Position numbers and translations under genes: made by a program. A DNA stretch of 64,000 nucleotides from Silvimonas terrae (GTDB lineage: Bacteria > Pseudomonadota > Gammaproteobacteria > Burkholderiales > Chitinibacteraceae): contig NZ_JACHHN010000001.1 in assembly GCF_014202765.1 (NCBI RefSeq), positions 871,735 to 935,734 of the forward strand, read 5' to 3'. The notes under the pieces were generated by a model. The model was not told the DNA's origin, searched no databases, and was given only the letters and a program-made list of their open reading frames with translations. Shown one piece after another: positions 46,098-54,196 of this stretch. The stretch's first letter is position 1. Each line of letters begins with the position of its first letter.

Positions 46098-46943
46098 ATG
46101 GTTCCGGTTGATCTGCATTGTCACTCCAACTTCTCGGACGGCCTGCTGCCGCCCAAAGAAGTGGCCCGCAAGGCGGCCGAGCGCGGCTGCAAACTGTTTG
46201 CCCTGACAGATCATGACGATACCCGTGGCGTGGCACTGGCCGCAGAAGAAGCGGCCAGTCACGGCATGCGTTTTCTCAATGGCGTCGAGATTTCCGCCAG
46301 TTGGGGCAAGTACACCTTGCACATCGTCGGGCTGGATGTTGATCCGGCCAACCCGCAATTCATGACCGGTCTTGCCAGCGTGCGCGCCGGGCGTGATGCA
46401 CGGGCGCAGGCCATGAGTGACTCACTGGCGCGGGTAGGGCTGGATAACGTGCTGGCGGGGGCACGTAAATATGCCGAAAACCCGGAAATGATCAGCCGCA
46501 CCCACTTTGCCCGGTATCTGGTTGAAATTGGCGCAGCCAAAGACACCAAGTCCGTATTCAAGAAATTTCTGGTGCGGGGCAAACCGGGCTACGTGGATCA
46601 CGAATGGGCACGCATGCACGAGGCCATCGAGTGGATTCGCGCCGCTGGTGGCGTCGCCGTACTGGCGCATCCGGGCCGCTATGAAATGGGCAACGAGACC
46701 ATGCGCGTGTTGTTGACTGAGTTCCGCCGCCTGGGGGGCGAGGCCATTGAGGTGGTTTCTGGCAGCCACGGCGCGGCAGAAGTCGGGCGCTTTGGACGCT
46801 TGTCGCAAGAGTTTGGTTTTCTGGCCTCCTGCGGCACGGATTATCACGCCACGGGTGAGGGCGCGCGTGAACCGGGCTTGAACCCGGATTTGCCCATCGG
46901 TTGCGTGCCGGTGTGGGAGCGCTGGTTGCCGGAGGCCGCATGA
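46098..46943 (+). CDS. rnm: PHP-domain 3',5'-nucleoside bisphosphate phosphatase / RNase AM (YciV)
   Basis: A 281-residue PHP-fold metalloenzyme. The metal ligands are in VDLHCHSNFSDG, FALTDHDDTRG, GVEIS and the C-terminal CGTDYHATGEG. Relatives hydrolyse pAp-type 3',5'-bisphosphates (shown for a Chromobacterium homologue, from memory) and trim 5' ends of RNA (E. coli YciV/RNase AM). The ATG at 46098 has AAGGGGG just upstream. As in E. coli, yciO lies close downstream, but a RibD_C gene is placed between them, starting inside the stop codon. Confidence 0.9.
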   Translation: MVPVDLHCHSNFSDGLLPPKEVARKAAERGCKLFALTDHDDTRGVALAAEEAASHGMRFLNGVEISASWGKYTLHIVGLDVDPANPQFMTGLASVRAGRDARAQAMSDSLARVGLDNVLAGARKYAENPEMISRTHFARYLVEIGAAKDTKSVFKKFLVRGKPGYVDHEWARMHEAIEWIRAAGGVAVLAHPGRYEMGNETMRVLLTEFRRLGGEAIEVVSGSHGAAEVGRFGRLSQEFGFLASCGTDYHATGEGAREPGLNPDLPIGCVPVWERWLPEAA

Positions 46944-47470
46944 GCACGGTGGTGCTGTATGCGGCGATTTCGCTGGATGGCAAACTGGCCCGGCCGGATG
47001 GTGCGCTGGACTGGCTGCCGCAAATCCAGCCAGAAGGTGAGGACTACGGTTACGGCGAGTTTTACGCGGGGGTCGATGCCCTTGTCATGGGTCGCAAAAC
47101 CTTTGACCAGGTGCTCACCTTTGGCTCCTGGCCGCATACAGACCGGCCATGCTACGTGTTCAGTCATCACACCTTGCCCACTCTGCCGATCTCCAGCTCC
47201 ATCCAGCGCGTGTGTGAGCCGGTGCCAGACTGGCTGGCGCAGATGGAGCGCGCAGGTTTTGAGCGCATCTGGCTGGTCGGTGGCGGCCAGCTGGCGGCAG
47301 ATTTCTTCACGGCTGGCCGGGTTGATGAACTGATCCTGACCCTGGTGCCCGAGGTATTGGGCGAGGGGATTGCGCTCTTTGCCGGCCCGGCTGCGTCGTC
47401 CTGGCAACTTGTACAACAGCAAAGTCTCGCTGGCGGGCTGATCCAGTTACACTACCAGCGCAAAAGCTGA
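46940..47470 (+). CDS. RibD C-terminal / dihydrofolate-reductase-like protein
   Basis: A 176-residue protein of the RibD_C (DHFR-like) family: STVVLYAAISLDGKLARPDG at the start, ALVMGRKTFDQVLTF in the middle, then IWLVGGGQLAADFF and LILTLVPEVLGEGIALF. The fold binds NADPH, and members reduce pterin or flavin-type substrates; the real substrate is not known. It overlaps the PHP gene by four bases, so it is coupled to it. Confidence 0.82.
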   Translation: MSTVVLYAAISLDGKLARPDGALDWLPQIQPEGEDYGYGEFYAGVDALVMGRKTFDQVLTFGSWPHTDRPCYVFSHHTLPTLPISSSIQRVCEPVPDWLAQMERAGFERIWLVGGGQLAADFFTAGRVDELILTLVPEVLGEGIALFAGPAASSWQLVQQQSLAGGLIQLHYQRKS

Positions 47471-47506
47471 CTTGCGTCGCTGGCACCCCGACCTCACATT
47501 GCATAC

Positions 47507-48130
47507 ATGGCCCAATTCTTTTCAGTACACCCGGAAAACCCGCAACCCCGTCTGATCAAACAAGCCGCCGACATTGTGCGCAAGGGCGGTCTGATCGCAT
47601 ACCCGACAGACTCCTGCTACGCGCTGGGCTGCCGGCTGGATGACAAAGACGCGCTGGAGCGTATCCGCCGCATCCGCCAACTGGATGACAAGCACCATTT
47701 CACGCTGGTCTGCCACGATTTATCGCAGCTGGGCACCTACGCCCGTGTCGATAACCGGACCTACCGCATGCTCAAGAGCGCAACGCCGGGTAGCTACACG
47801 TTCATTTTGCAAGCCACCAAAGAAACCCCGCGCCGGGTGTGGAACCCCAAAAAGCAAACGATTGGGTTGCGGGTGCCGCAGCACCCGGTGGCACTGGCTT
47901 TGCTTGAAGAAATGGGCGAACCCTTGTTGTCATCCACACTGATTTTGCCAGGCGACGAGTTTGCACTGACCGATGTCTGGGATATCCGGGACCGGCTGCA
48001 ACATGATGTTGATCTGGTCATTGATGGCGGTTATTGCGGGATTGAACCTTCCACCGTGGTAGACCTCTCTGGTGAAGCGCCTGTGGTATTGCGAGTGGGG
48101 CAAGGTGATCCAGCCCCGTTTGGTGGCTGA
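47507..48130 (+). CDS. yciO: YciO-type YrdC/Sua5-domain protein
   Basis: A 207-residue YrdC-fold protein. GGLIAYPTDSCYALGCRL is the nucleotide and threonine site signature, followed by KHHFTLVCHDLSQLGTYA, PGSYTFILQATKETPRR and the KKQTIGLRVPQHPV block. YciO is the paralogue of TsaC, which makes threonylcarbamoyl-adenylate for tRNA t6A. The wording and length fit YciO better than TsaC, so a minor or different role is likely. It is 36 bases downstream of the RibD_C gene. Confidence 0.88.
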   Translation: MAQFFSVHPENPQPRLIKQAADIVRKGGLIAYPTDSCYALGCRLDDKDALERIRRIRQLDDKHHFTLVCHDLSQLGTYARVDNRTYRMLKSATPGSYTFILQATKETPRRVWNPKKQTIGLRVPQHPVALALLEEMGEPLLSSTLILPGDEFALTDVWDIRDRLQHDVDLVIDGGYCGIEPSTVVDLSGEAPVVLRVGQGDPAPFGG

Positions 48131-48274
48131 CAAATACACAGCGGGCGCGTTGCGCTTTGTGTGCGATGATGCGGCGCGGCGCCGCATGCCGTCACCCCTC
48201 TGCAAACATGCACGGCAAATGAACGTCATACCGCCAGCGCGATAGTGCTGGCGTACTTAACTGGTCAGGGCTTC

Positions 48275-48931
48275 ATGGACATTTCTTCTTTCATTCAGAA
48301 CATCTGCATTTATGCGCTGCCGGTGCTGTTTGCCATTACGCTGCATGAAGCCGCGCACGCTTATGCCGCGCGCCATTTTGGTGATCCTACGGCCTATTTG
48401 ATGGGGCGCATGACGCTGAACCCGATCAAGCATATCGACCCGCTGGGCACCATTGCCTTGCCGTTGTTGTGCCTCTTGTTGCCGGGCAGCTTTTTGTTTG
48501 GCTGGGCCAAGCCCGTGCCCGTCAATTTTGGCGATTTGCGCAACCCGAAAAAAGACATGCGCTGGGTAGCACTGGCCGGCCCTGCCGCCAACCTGATCAT
48601 GATGCTGCTGTGGACGGTGGTGCTGGGCTTGTTGCTGCACGCCGCAGAAGGTGATTTTGCCTATCCCCTGCGGCAGATGGCGCAGGCTGGGGTGCAGATC
48701 AATATCGTGCTGATGATCCTGAACCTGATCCCCATTCCGCCACTGGATGGTGGCCGCGTGCTGATCTCGCTGTTGCCGGTAAACGCCGCGCGCCAGGTCG
48801 CCCGGATCGAGCCCTATGGCATGATCGTGCTGCTGGTTCTGATGTTCACCAAGGTGTTGTTCTTCATCATGGCGCCGTTTATGGGCGTGTTTTATCTGCT
48901 GGTGAACAACATCCTGCGTCTGTTTGCCTGA
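48275..48931 (+). CDS. M50-family site-2 protease, short form
   Basis: A 218-residue membrane zinc metalloprotease. The HEAAH motif is in FAITLHEAAHAYAARHFGD, and the second zinc site is LNLIPIPPLDGGRVLISLLP. Six hydrophobic segments are visible. It lacks PDZ and CBS domains, unlike RseP at 24650. The ATG at 48275 with an upstream AGGG is chosen over a start 30 bases earlier. Substrates are unknown. It sits between yciO and trpS, an order I recall as common in this class. Confidence 0.88.
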   Translation: MDISSFIQNICIYALPVLFAITLHEAAHAYAARHFGDPTAYLMGRMTLNPIKHIDPLGTIALPLLCLLLPGSFLFGWAKPVPVNFGDLRNPKKDMRWVALAGPAANLIMMLLWTVVLGLLLHAAEGDFAYPLRQMAQAGVQINIVLMILNLIPIPPLDGGRVLISLLPVNAARQVARIEPYGMIVLLVLMFTKVLFFIMAPFMGVFYLLVNNILRLFA

Positions 48932-48992
48932 TTTTTGCCACAGCGCGCAGAAACAGCTAATAATAAAACCACTTTGAATTCAAGGATTTGAA

Positions 48993-50195
48993 ATGTTTCC
49001 CGATCGTGTTCTGTCTGGCATGCGCCCGACCGGCAAGCTGCACCTGGGGCACTACCACGGCGTGCTCAAGAACTGGGTCAGGCTGCAAAGCGAATACGAA
49101 TGCTTTTTCATGGTGGCAGACCTGCATGCGCTGACCACGGCGTATGACGACGTATCCGTCATTGAAAAAAGCGTTTGGGACATGGTGATCGACTGGATTG
49201 CCGCCGGGGTAGACCCCGCACAAGCCACCATTTTTATCCAGAGCCGGGTGCCGGAACACGCAGAACTGCACCTGCTGTTGTCCATGATCACGCCGCTGCC
49301 GTGGCTGGAACGCGTACCCACCTACAAGGACCAGATTGAAAAACTGGCCAGCAAAGACCTGGGGACTTACGGTTTTCTGGGTTACCCCTTGCTGCAATCG
49401 GCTGACATTCTGTTGTACCGCGGCACCCTGGTGCCTGTGGGCGAAGACCAGGTGCCACACGTGGAAATTACCCGTGAAATTGCACGGCGTTTCAACCACA
49501 TGTTTGGCAAAGAACCTAATTTTGCCGAGAAGGCCGAAGCCGCCATCAAGAAAATGGGCGGCAAAAAAGGCAAACTGTACGAAGAATTGCGCACGCGTTA
49601 CCAGCAAGAGGGCGACGTGGAGGCGCTGGAATCCGCCCGCGCCATGCTGGCAGATACCCAGAACCTGAGTCACGGCGACCGTGAGCGTTTGTTTGGTTTT
49701 CTGGAAGGCGGCGGCAAGATGATTTTGCCGGAATCCCAACCGCTGTTGACGTCTGCCTCCCGCATGCCGGGGCTGGATGGTGCCAAGATGTCCAAGTCTT
49801 ATGGCAATACCATCAGCCTGCGCGAAGACCCGGAAACCGTTACCCGTAAAATCCGCCAGATGCCGACTGATCCGGCCCGCGTGCGGCGGACCGACGTGGG
49901 CAACCCGGAAAAATGCCCGGTATGGCAATTGCATCAGGTGTACTCAACCGAAGATACCCGTGACTGGGTGGTGCAAGGCTGCACCACCGCCGGCATTGGC
50001 TGTATTGAATGCAAGCAGCCAGTGATTGATGGCGTGCTGGCAGAACAAAAGCCGATGTTTGAACGCGCCCAACCGTATCTGGAAGACCCGACCCTGGTCC
50101 GTAACCTGGTGGCCGACGGCTGCGAGCGTGCGCGTGACCTGGCGCGTGAGACCATGCGGGATGTACGCGAAGCCATGGGTCTGGCTTACGACTGA
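48993..50195 (+). CDS. trpS: Tryptophanyl-tRNA synthetase
   Basis: A 400-residue class I synthetase charging tRNA(Trp). The HIGH-type motif is GKLHLGHYHG and the KMSKS loop is GAKMSKSYGNTI. At 400 residues it is longer than E. coli TrpS (334); the additional length comes mainly from a charged stretch around residues 170-230 (FAEKAEAAIKKMGGKKGK) as seen in some other betaproteobacterial enzymes. It precedes scpA by 24 bases. Confidence 0.95.
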   Translation: MFPDRVLSGMRPTGKLHLGHYHGVLKNWVRLQSEYECFFMVADLHALTTAYDDVSVIEKSVWDMVIDWIAAGVDPAQATIFIQSRVPEHAELHLLLSMITPLPWLERVPTYKDQIEKLASKDLGTYGFLGYPLLQSADILLYRGTLVPVGEDQVPHVEITREIARRFNHMFGKEPNFAEKAEAAIKKMGGKKGKLYEELRTRYQQEGDVEALESARAMLADTQNLSHGDRERLFGFLEGGGKMILPESQPLLTSASRMPGLDGAKMSKSYGNTISLREDPETVTRKIRQMPTDPARVRRTDVGNPEKCPVWQLHQVYSTEDTRDWVVQGCTTAGIGCIECKQPVIDGVLAEQKPMFERAQPYLEDPTLVRNLVADGCERARDLARETMRDVREAMGLAYD

Positions 50196-50219
50196 TTGTC
50201 CACTGGTTCTGGCCACCTC

Positions 50220-51101
50220 ATGAACGCTGTTGTTCCTTCGCCCGCTGAAGCCACCGTCGCCCTTGATCCCGCTACCGCCGTAGTGGCGGAGGCAGCGGTG
50301 CTGGCGCACGTCTTTGGCGAGGCCGTCACCGAATACCCGCAAGATTTATACATTCCGCCCGATGCCTTGCGTGTGTTGCTGGATGCGTTTGAAGGGCCGC
50401 TGGATCTGTTGCTGTACCTGATCCGCAAGCAAAACATCGATATCCTTGATATCCCCATGGCGCGGGTGACGGCGCAGTACATGGAATACGTCGATGTCAT
50501 GCGGGTAGACCGGCTGGAACTGGCGGCCGAGTACCTCCTGATGGCGGCCATGCTGATCGAGATCAAATCCCGCTTGTTACTGCCCAAACCGGCGGTCGAT
50601 GGCGAGGGTGACGAGATTGATCCACGGGCTGAATTGGTGCGCCGCTTGCTGGAATACGAACAAGTCAAACTGGCCGCCTATGAACTGGACCAGTTGCCGC
50701 AAGCTGGCCGGGATTTTCAACTGGTCACTGTGCTGTTCGAAAAAGACATGGTGGTGCGTCTGCCCGACGTGCGCCCGGAAGACCTCAAAACGGCCTGGCT
50801 GGCCATTCTGGCGCGGGCCAAACGTAACAAGAGTCATACCGTCAAACCGGATGAACTCTCTGTACGCGAACAAATGACGCACATCCTCAAGTTTCTGCAA
50901 GACGGCCGTTATGCCCGTTTTGAGAGCCTGTTTGACACCACGCGCGGTGTGCCCTTGCTGGTGGTGACGTTTATTGCTGTGCTGGAACTGGTGAAAGAAA
51001 AGTACATTCACGTGAATCAGGACGAAGGTTTTGCGCCGATTTACGTGTGCCTTGCCGGCGCATCCGCCGCCGACGTCATGCCCTTGCCCCCTGAAGCCTG
51101 A
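50220..51101 (+). CDS. scpA: Chromosome segregation and condensation protein ScpA
   Basis: A 293-residue kleisin that bridges the Smc dimer. The N-terminal Smc-binding helices are recognisable by [20 protein letters not shown], the middle by [18 protein letters not shown], and the C-terminal winged helix by [18 protein letters not shown]. An N-terminal extension of about 40 residues rich in Ala and Val precedes the domain. The ATG at 50220 is used; a TTG 24 bases earlier is possible. scpB follows after five bases. Confidence 0.93.
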   Translation: MNAVVPSPAEATVALDPATAVVAEAAVLAHVFGEAVTEYPQDLYIPPDALRVLLDAFEGPLDLLLYLIRKQNIDILDIPMARVTAQYMEYVDVMRVDRLELAAEYLLMAAMLIEIKSRLLLPKPAVDGEGDEIDPRAELVRRLLEYEQVKLAAYELDQLPQAGRDFQLVTVLFEKDMVVRLPDVRPEDLKTAWLAILARAKRNKSHTVKPDELSVREQMTHILKFLQDGRYARFESLFDTTRGVPLLVVTFIAVLELVKEKYIHVNQDEGFAPIYVCLAGASAADVMPLPPEA

Positions 51102-51106
51102 ACCTG

Positions 51107-51688
51107 ATGAGCGCGCCTGAAACCGAAGCCGGCCTGTACGATCGGGCCCATATGCAAAAGGTCCTGGAAACTGCCTTGCTGGTGGCACCAGAGCCCTTGT
51201 CACTGAATACGCTCAAAACCTTGTTTGCCGAGGATATCTCTGGTCAGCTGATCAACAGTCTGCTGGAGGAAATCCAGCAATCCTGGCATGGTCGGGGCGT
51301 GGAATTGATCAAGCTGGCGTCGGGTTGGCGGTTCCGGGCGCGGCTGGAAATGCAGCCCTATCTGGAACGACTGAACCCGGAGAAACCGCCGCGCTACTCC
51401 CGTGCGGTCATGGAAACGCTGGCCATTGTCGCCTACAAGCAGCCGGTGACCCGCGGGGATATTGAAGAGATTCGTGGTGTGACTGTTTCCAGCCAGATCA
51501 TCCAGACGCTGAAAGAACGCGGCTGGCTGGACGTCATCGGCCACAAGGAAGTCCCGGGCCGGCCAGAGCTTCTGGGCACGACGCGGCAGTTTCTGGATGA
51601 CCTGGGGTTGGCGAGCCTGTCGACACTGCCACCTTTGCAAGAGCTGGGTAACCTGATCTTGCCGGAAGCAGACGCTGCCCAGTCCTGA
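51107..51688 (+). CDS. scpB: Chromosome segregation and condensation protein ScpB
   Basis: A 193-residue protein with two winged-helix domains that binds ScpA in the Smc condensin complex. Conserved segments are [39 protein letters not shown] and [20 protein letters not shown] with [18 protein letters not shown]. It lies directly behind scpA as in most bacteria. Confidence 0.93.
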   Translation: MSAPETEAGLYDRAHMQKVLETALLVAPEPLSLNTLKTLFAEDISGQLINSLLEEIQQSWHGRGVELIKLASGWRFRARLEMQPYLERLNPEKPPRYSRAVMETLAIVAYKQPVTRGDIEEIRGVTVSSQIIQTLKERGWLDVIGHKEVPGRPELLGTTRQFLDDLGLASLSTLPPLQELGNLILPEADAAQS

Positions 51689-51740
51689 TTCTGCGGCGCT
51701 CTGTTAAAATGCCCCCTTTGCCCCTCACTTTGGTAAAACC

Positions 51741-53111
51741 ATGTTGAATGTCTACAACACACTCGCACGCGAGAAACAGGAATTCGTCCCCATCACCCCA
51801 GGCCTGGTAAAGATGTACGTCTGTGGCATGACGGTGTACGACTACTGTCACCTCGGCCACGGGCGGGTGATGGTGGTGTTCGATATGGTCTCCCGCTGGC
51901 TCAAGATTTCCGGGTATGAGGTCGACTACGTTCGCAACATCACCGACATTGATGACAAGATCATCAAACGCGCCGCAGAAAATGGCGAGACCATTGGCGA
52001 ATTGACCGCGCGTTTTATCGATGCCATGAATGAGGACGCAGATGCGCTGGGTGTACAGCGCCCGACGCACGCCCCCAAGGCCACGGACCACGTAGACGGC
52101 ATGCTCAATATTATCGGCACGCTGGTCAACAAGGGTCTGGCCTACCCGGCGCCTAACGGCGACGTGTATTACGCCGTGGGCAAGTTCCCCGGCTATGGCA
52201 AGCTCTCTGGCAAGTCGCTGGACGATCTGCGGGCGGGCGAGCGGGTTGAGGTTGATCCCAACAAGCAGCATCCAATGGACTTTGTGCTGTGGAAGGCCGC
52301 CAAACCCGGTGAACCGGCGTGGCCGTCGCTGTGGGGCGCTGGCCGTCCAGGCTGGCATATTGAATGCTCGGCCATGAGTTGCCATCATCTGGGCGAGCAT
52401 TTCGACATTCATGGCGGTGGCGAAGACCTGCAGTTTCCGCACCATGAAAACGAAATCGCCCAGTCGGAAGGCGCGCACGATCACCAGTATGTGAACTACT
52501 GGCTGCACAATGGTTTCATCCGGGTGGATGACGAGAAAATGTCCAAATCCCTGGGCAATTTCTTCACCATCCGCGACATCCTGCAAAAGTACGATGCAGA
52601 AGTGGTGCGCTTTTTCATCCTGCGCGCCCACTACCGCTCGCCACTGAACTACAGCGATGCCCATCTGGATGACGCCAGAAACTCGCTCAACCGCCTGTAC
52701 ACCACGCTCAAGAACGTGGCGCCCGCGCAGGTGACGCTGGATTGGTCGCAAGGCTACGCCGCACGGCTCAAAGCAGCTATGGATGATGACTTTGGGACGA
52801 CCGAGGCCGTTGCCGTGTTGTTTGAACTGGCGCACGAAGCCAACAAACAGCAGTCGGCGCAACTGGCTGGTGAACTCAAAGCGCTGGCTGGCGTGTTGGG
52901 TTTGCTGGAGCGCGATGCCCAGGCTTACTTGCAGGCGGGTTCGCAAGAGGGTGAACTGACCGCAGAGGCGATTGATGATCTGATCGCCCAGCGCAAAGCA
53001 GCGCGTGCGGCCAGGAACTTTGCCGAGTCTGATCGTATTCGCGATTTGCTGACGGCAGGCGGTGTCGTGCTGGAAGACGGCCCGCAGGGAACGACCTGGC
53101 GTCGCGCCTGA
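51741..53111 (+). CDS. cysS: Cysteinyl-tRNA synthetase
   Basis: A 456-residue class I synthetase. The zinc and HIGH region is [17 protein letters not shown], the second zinc ligands lie in [20 protein letters not shown], and the KMSKS loop is [16 protein letters not shown]. Length is that of E. coli CysS (461). A terminator follows 19 bases after the stop, ending the gene run that began with cysM. Confidence 0.97.
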   Translation: MLNVYNTLAREKQEFVPITPGLVKMYVCGMTVYDYCHLGHGRVMVVFDMVSRWLKISGYEVDYVRNITDIDDKIIKRAAENGETIGELTARFIDAMNEDADALGVQRPTHAPKATDHVDGMLNIIGTLVNKGLAYPAPNGDVYYAVGKFPGYGKLSGKSLDDLRAGERVEVDPNKQHPMDFVLWKAAKPGEPAWPSLWGAGRPGWHIECSAMSCHHLGEHFDIHGGGEDLQFPHHENEIAQSEGAHDHQYVNYWLHNGFIRVDDEKMSKSLGNFFTIRDILQKYDAEVVRFFILRAHYRSPLNYSDAHLDDARNSLNRLYTTLKNVAPAQVTLDWSQGYAARLKAAMDDDFGTTEAVAVLFELAHEANKQQSAQLAGELKALAGVLGLLERDAQAYLQAGSQEGELTAEAIDDLIAQRKAARAARNFAESDRIRDLLTAGGVVLEDGPQGTTWRRA

Positions 53112-53130
53112 TCCGCGATCGCCACATCAC

Positions 53131-53158
53131 AAAGCCGACCCGTTGGGTCGGCTTTTTT
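53131..53158 (+). terminator. Terminator after cysS
   Basis: An 11-bp stem (AAAGCCGACCC at 53131-53141 with 53145-53155) and 3-nt loop end in six T residues. Confidence 0.9.
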
Positions 53159-53179
53159 CATGGCTGCGCCGGAGGCCTG

Positions 53180-53225
53180 CCTGGCCTGGTTGGTGTTTTT
53201 CTGCCATTTCAAACGCCAGGCCAGG
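53180..53225. repeat. 10-bp inverted repeat upstream of the enoyl-CoA isomerase-like gene
   Basis: CCTGGCCTGG (53180-53189) is matched by CCAGGCCAGG (53216-53225) around a 26-base centre. It lies in the 205-base gap after cysS, before a GATAAT hexamer at 53261-53266. It may be an operator or a chance palindrome. Confidence 0.4.
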
Positions 53226-53316
53226 GGAAAACCAGGGCACGCTGCCACAGGGCCCTTCGGGATAATGGATTGCATCCTAAACCCGTTGGCAAAAACCAGA
53301 ACACTCAGGAGCGAAC

Positions 53317-54063
53317 ATGCTGGAAGTGATTGCGCACGAAGGTGGTATCCGCGAACTACGCCTTGCGCGCCCGCCGGTCAACGCGCTGGGCCCGGATTTG
53401 CTGCGCGCGCTACGTCAGCAGCTGCAAGTCGCGGTGGATGATGAAGTGGCGGGGGTCGTGCTGTCTGGTGCGCCGGGGATGTTCTCTGCCGGGCTGGATG
53501 TGCCGTCTTTACTCAAGCTCGACCGTACCGGGTTAACCGCGGCAATGGATGATTTCTTTGGTCTGTTTGCCGCCCTGGCCGCCAGCCCCGTCCCCGTTGT
53601 GTCCGCGATTACCGGCCATAGCCCGGCTGGCGGTGCGGTGTTATCCATTTTTTGCGACTACCGCATCATGGCTGAAGGCGAGTTTCGTATTGGGCTTAAC
53701 GAGGTACAGGTCGGGCTGGTCGCGCCAGAATGCGTGCAAAACGTCCTGCGTCGGTTAGTGGGCGATTATCGGGCCGAACGCCTGCTGGTGGCCGGCAGCA
53801 TGATCACAGCCAGCGAAGCGCTGGCTTTTGGTATGGTCGATGAACTCAAGCCTGCCGCCGAGGTCATCCCGGTTGCGGTTGCCTGGTTACAGGCACTTGG
53901 CCGTTTGCCACGCCAGGCTATGCTGAAGACACGTCATATCGCGCGCGCCGGATTACGCGCCCCGTTTGAGGCTGGCTTTGATCTGGAAGCGTTCGTGGCG
54001 GAGTGGTATTTGCCGGAAACCCAGGCTGTACTGGAAGCCTTGGTTGCCCGGCTTAAAAAATAA
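53317..54063 (+). CDS. Enoyl-CoA hydratase/isomerase family protein, ECI1-like
   Basis: A 248-residue crotonase-fold protein. The oxyanion-hole segments are MFSAGLDVPSLL and the GHSPAGGAVLSIFCDYRIMA block. The stretch FRIGLNEVQVGLVAPECV resembles delta3,delta2-enoyl-CoA isomerases (ECI1), whose single catalytic Glu lies in this NEVQ context, more than hydratases, which need two. It would move double bonds during beta-oxidation of unsaturated fatty acids. It stands alone, with AGGAG before the ATG and no other fatty-acid gene near. Confidence 0.8.
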   Translation: MLEVIAHEGGIRELRLARPPVNALGPDLLRALRQQLQVAVDDEVAGVVLSGAPGMFSAGLDVPSLLKLDRTGLTAAMDDFFGLFAALAASPVPVVSAITGHSPAGGAVLSIFCDYRIMAEGEFRIGLNEVQVGLVAPECVQNVLRRLVGDYRAERLLVAGSMITASEALAFGMVDELKPAAEVIPVAVAWLQALGRLPRQAMLKTRHIARAGLRAPFEAGFDLEAFVAEWYLPETQAVLEALVARLKK

Positions 54064-54196
54064 TCAAGTCAACCCCACGGTTCAGATGCAAGAATCGACC
54101 GCTTGTAAGGAATTTGCTTTCAAACTGTCTTTTTGTGTGTTGATTTTCTGCCTGGCTTAAAGTGCCTCGCTATGATGAAGGCATGGGGGATAAAGC

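Noticed and set aside
54140-54176. Promoter TTGATT ... TATGAT upstream of the pseudokinase gene
   Set aside because: The hexamers are 25 bases apart, too far for sigma-70; only the -10 is mentioned in the gene entry.
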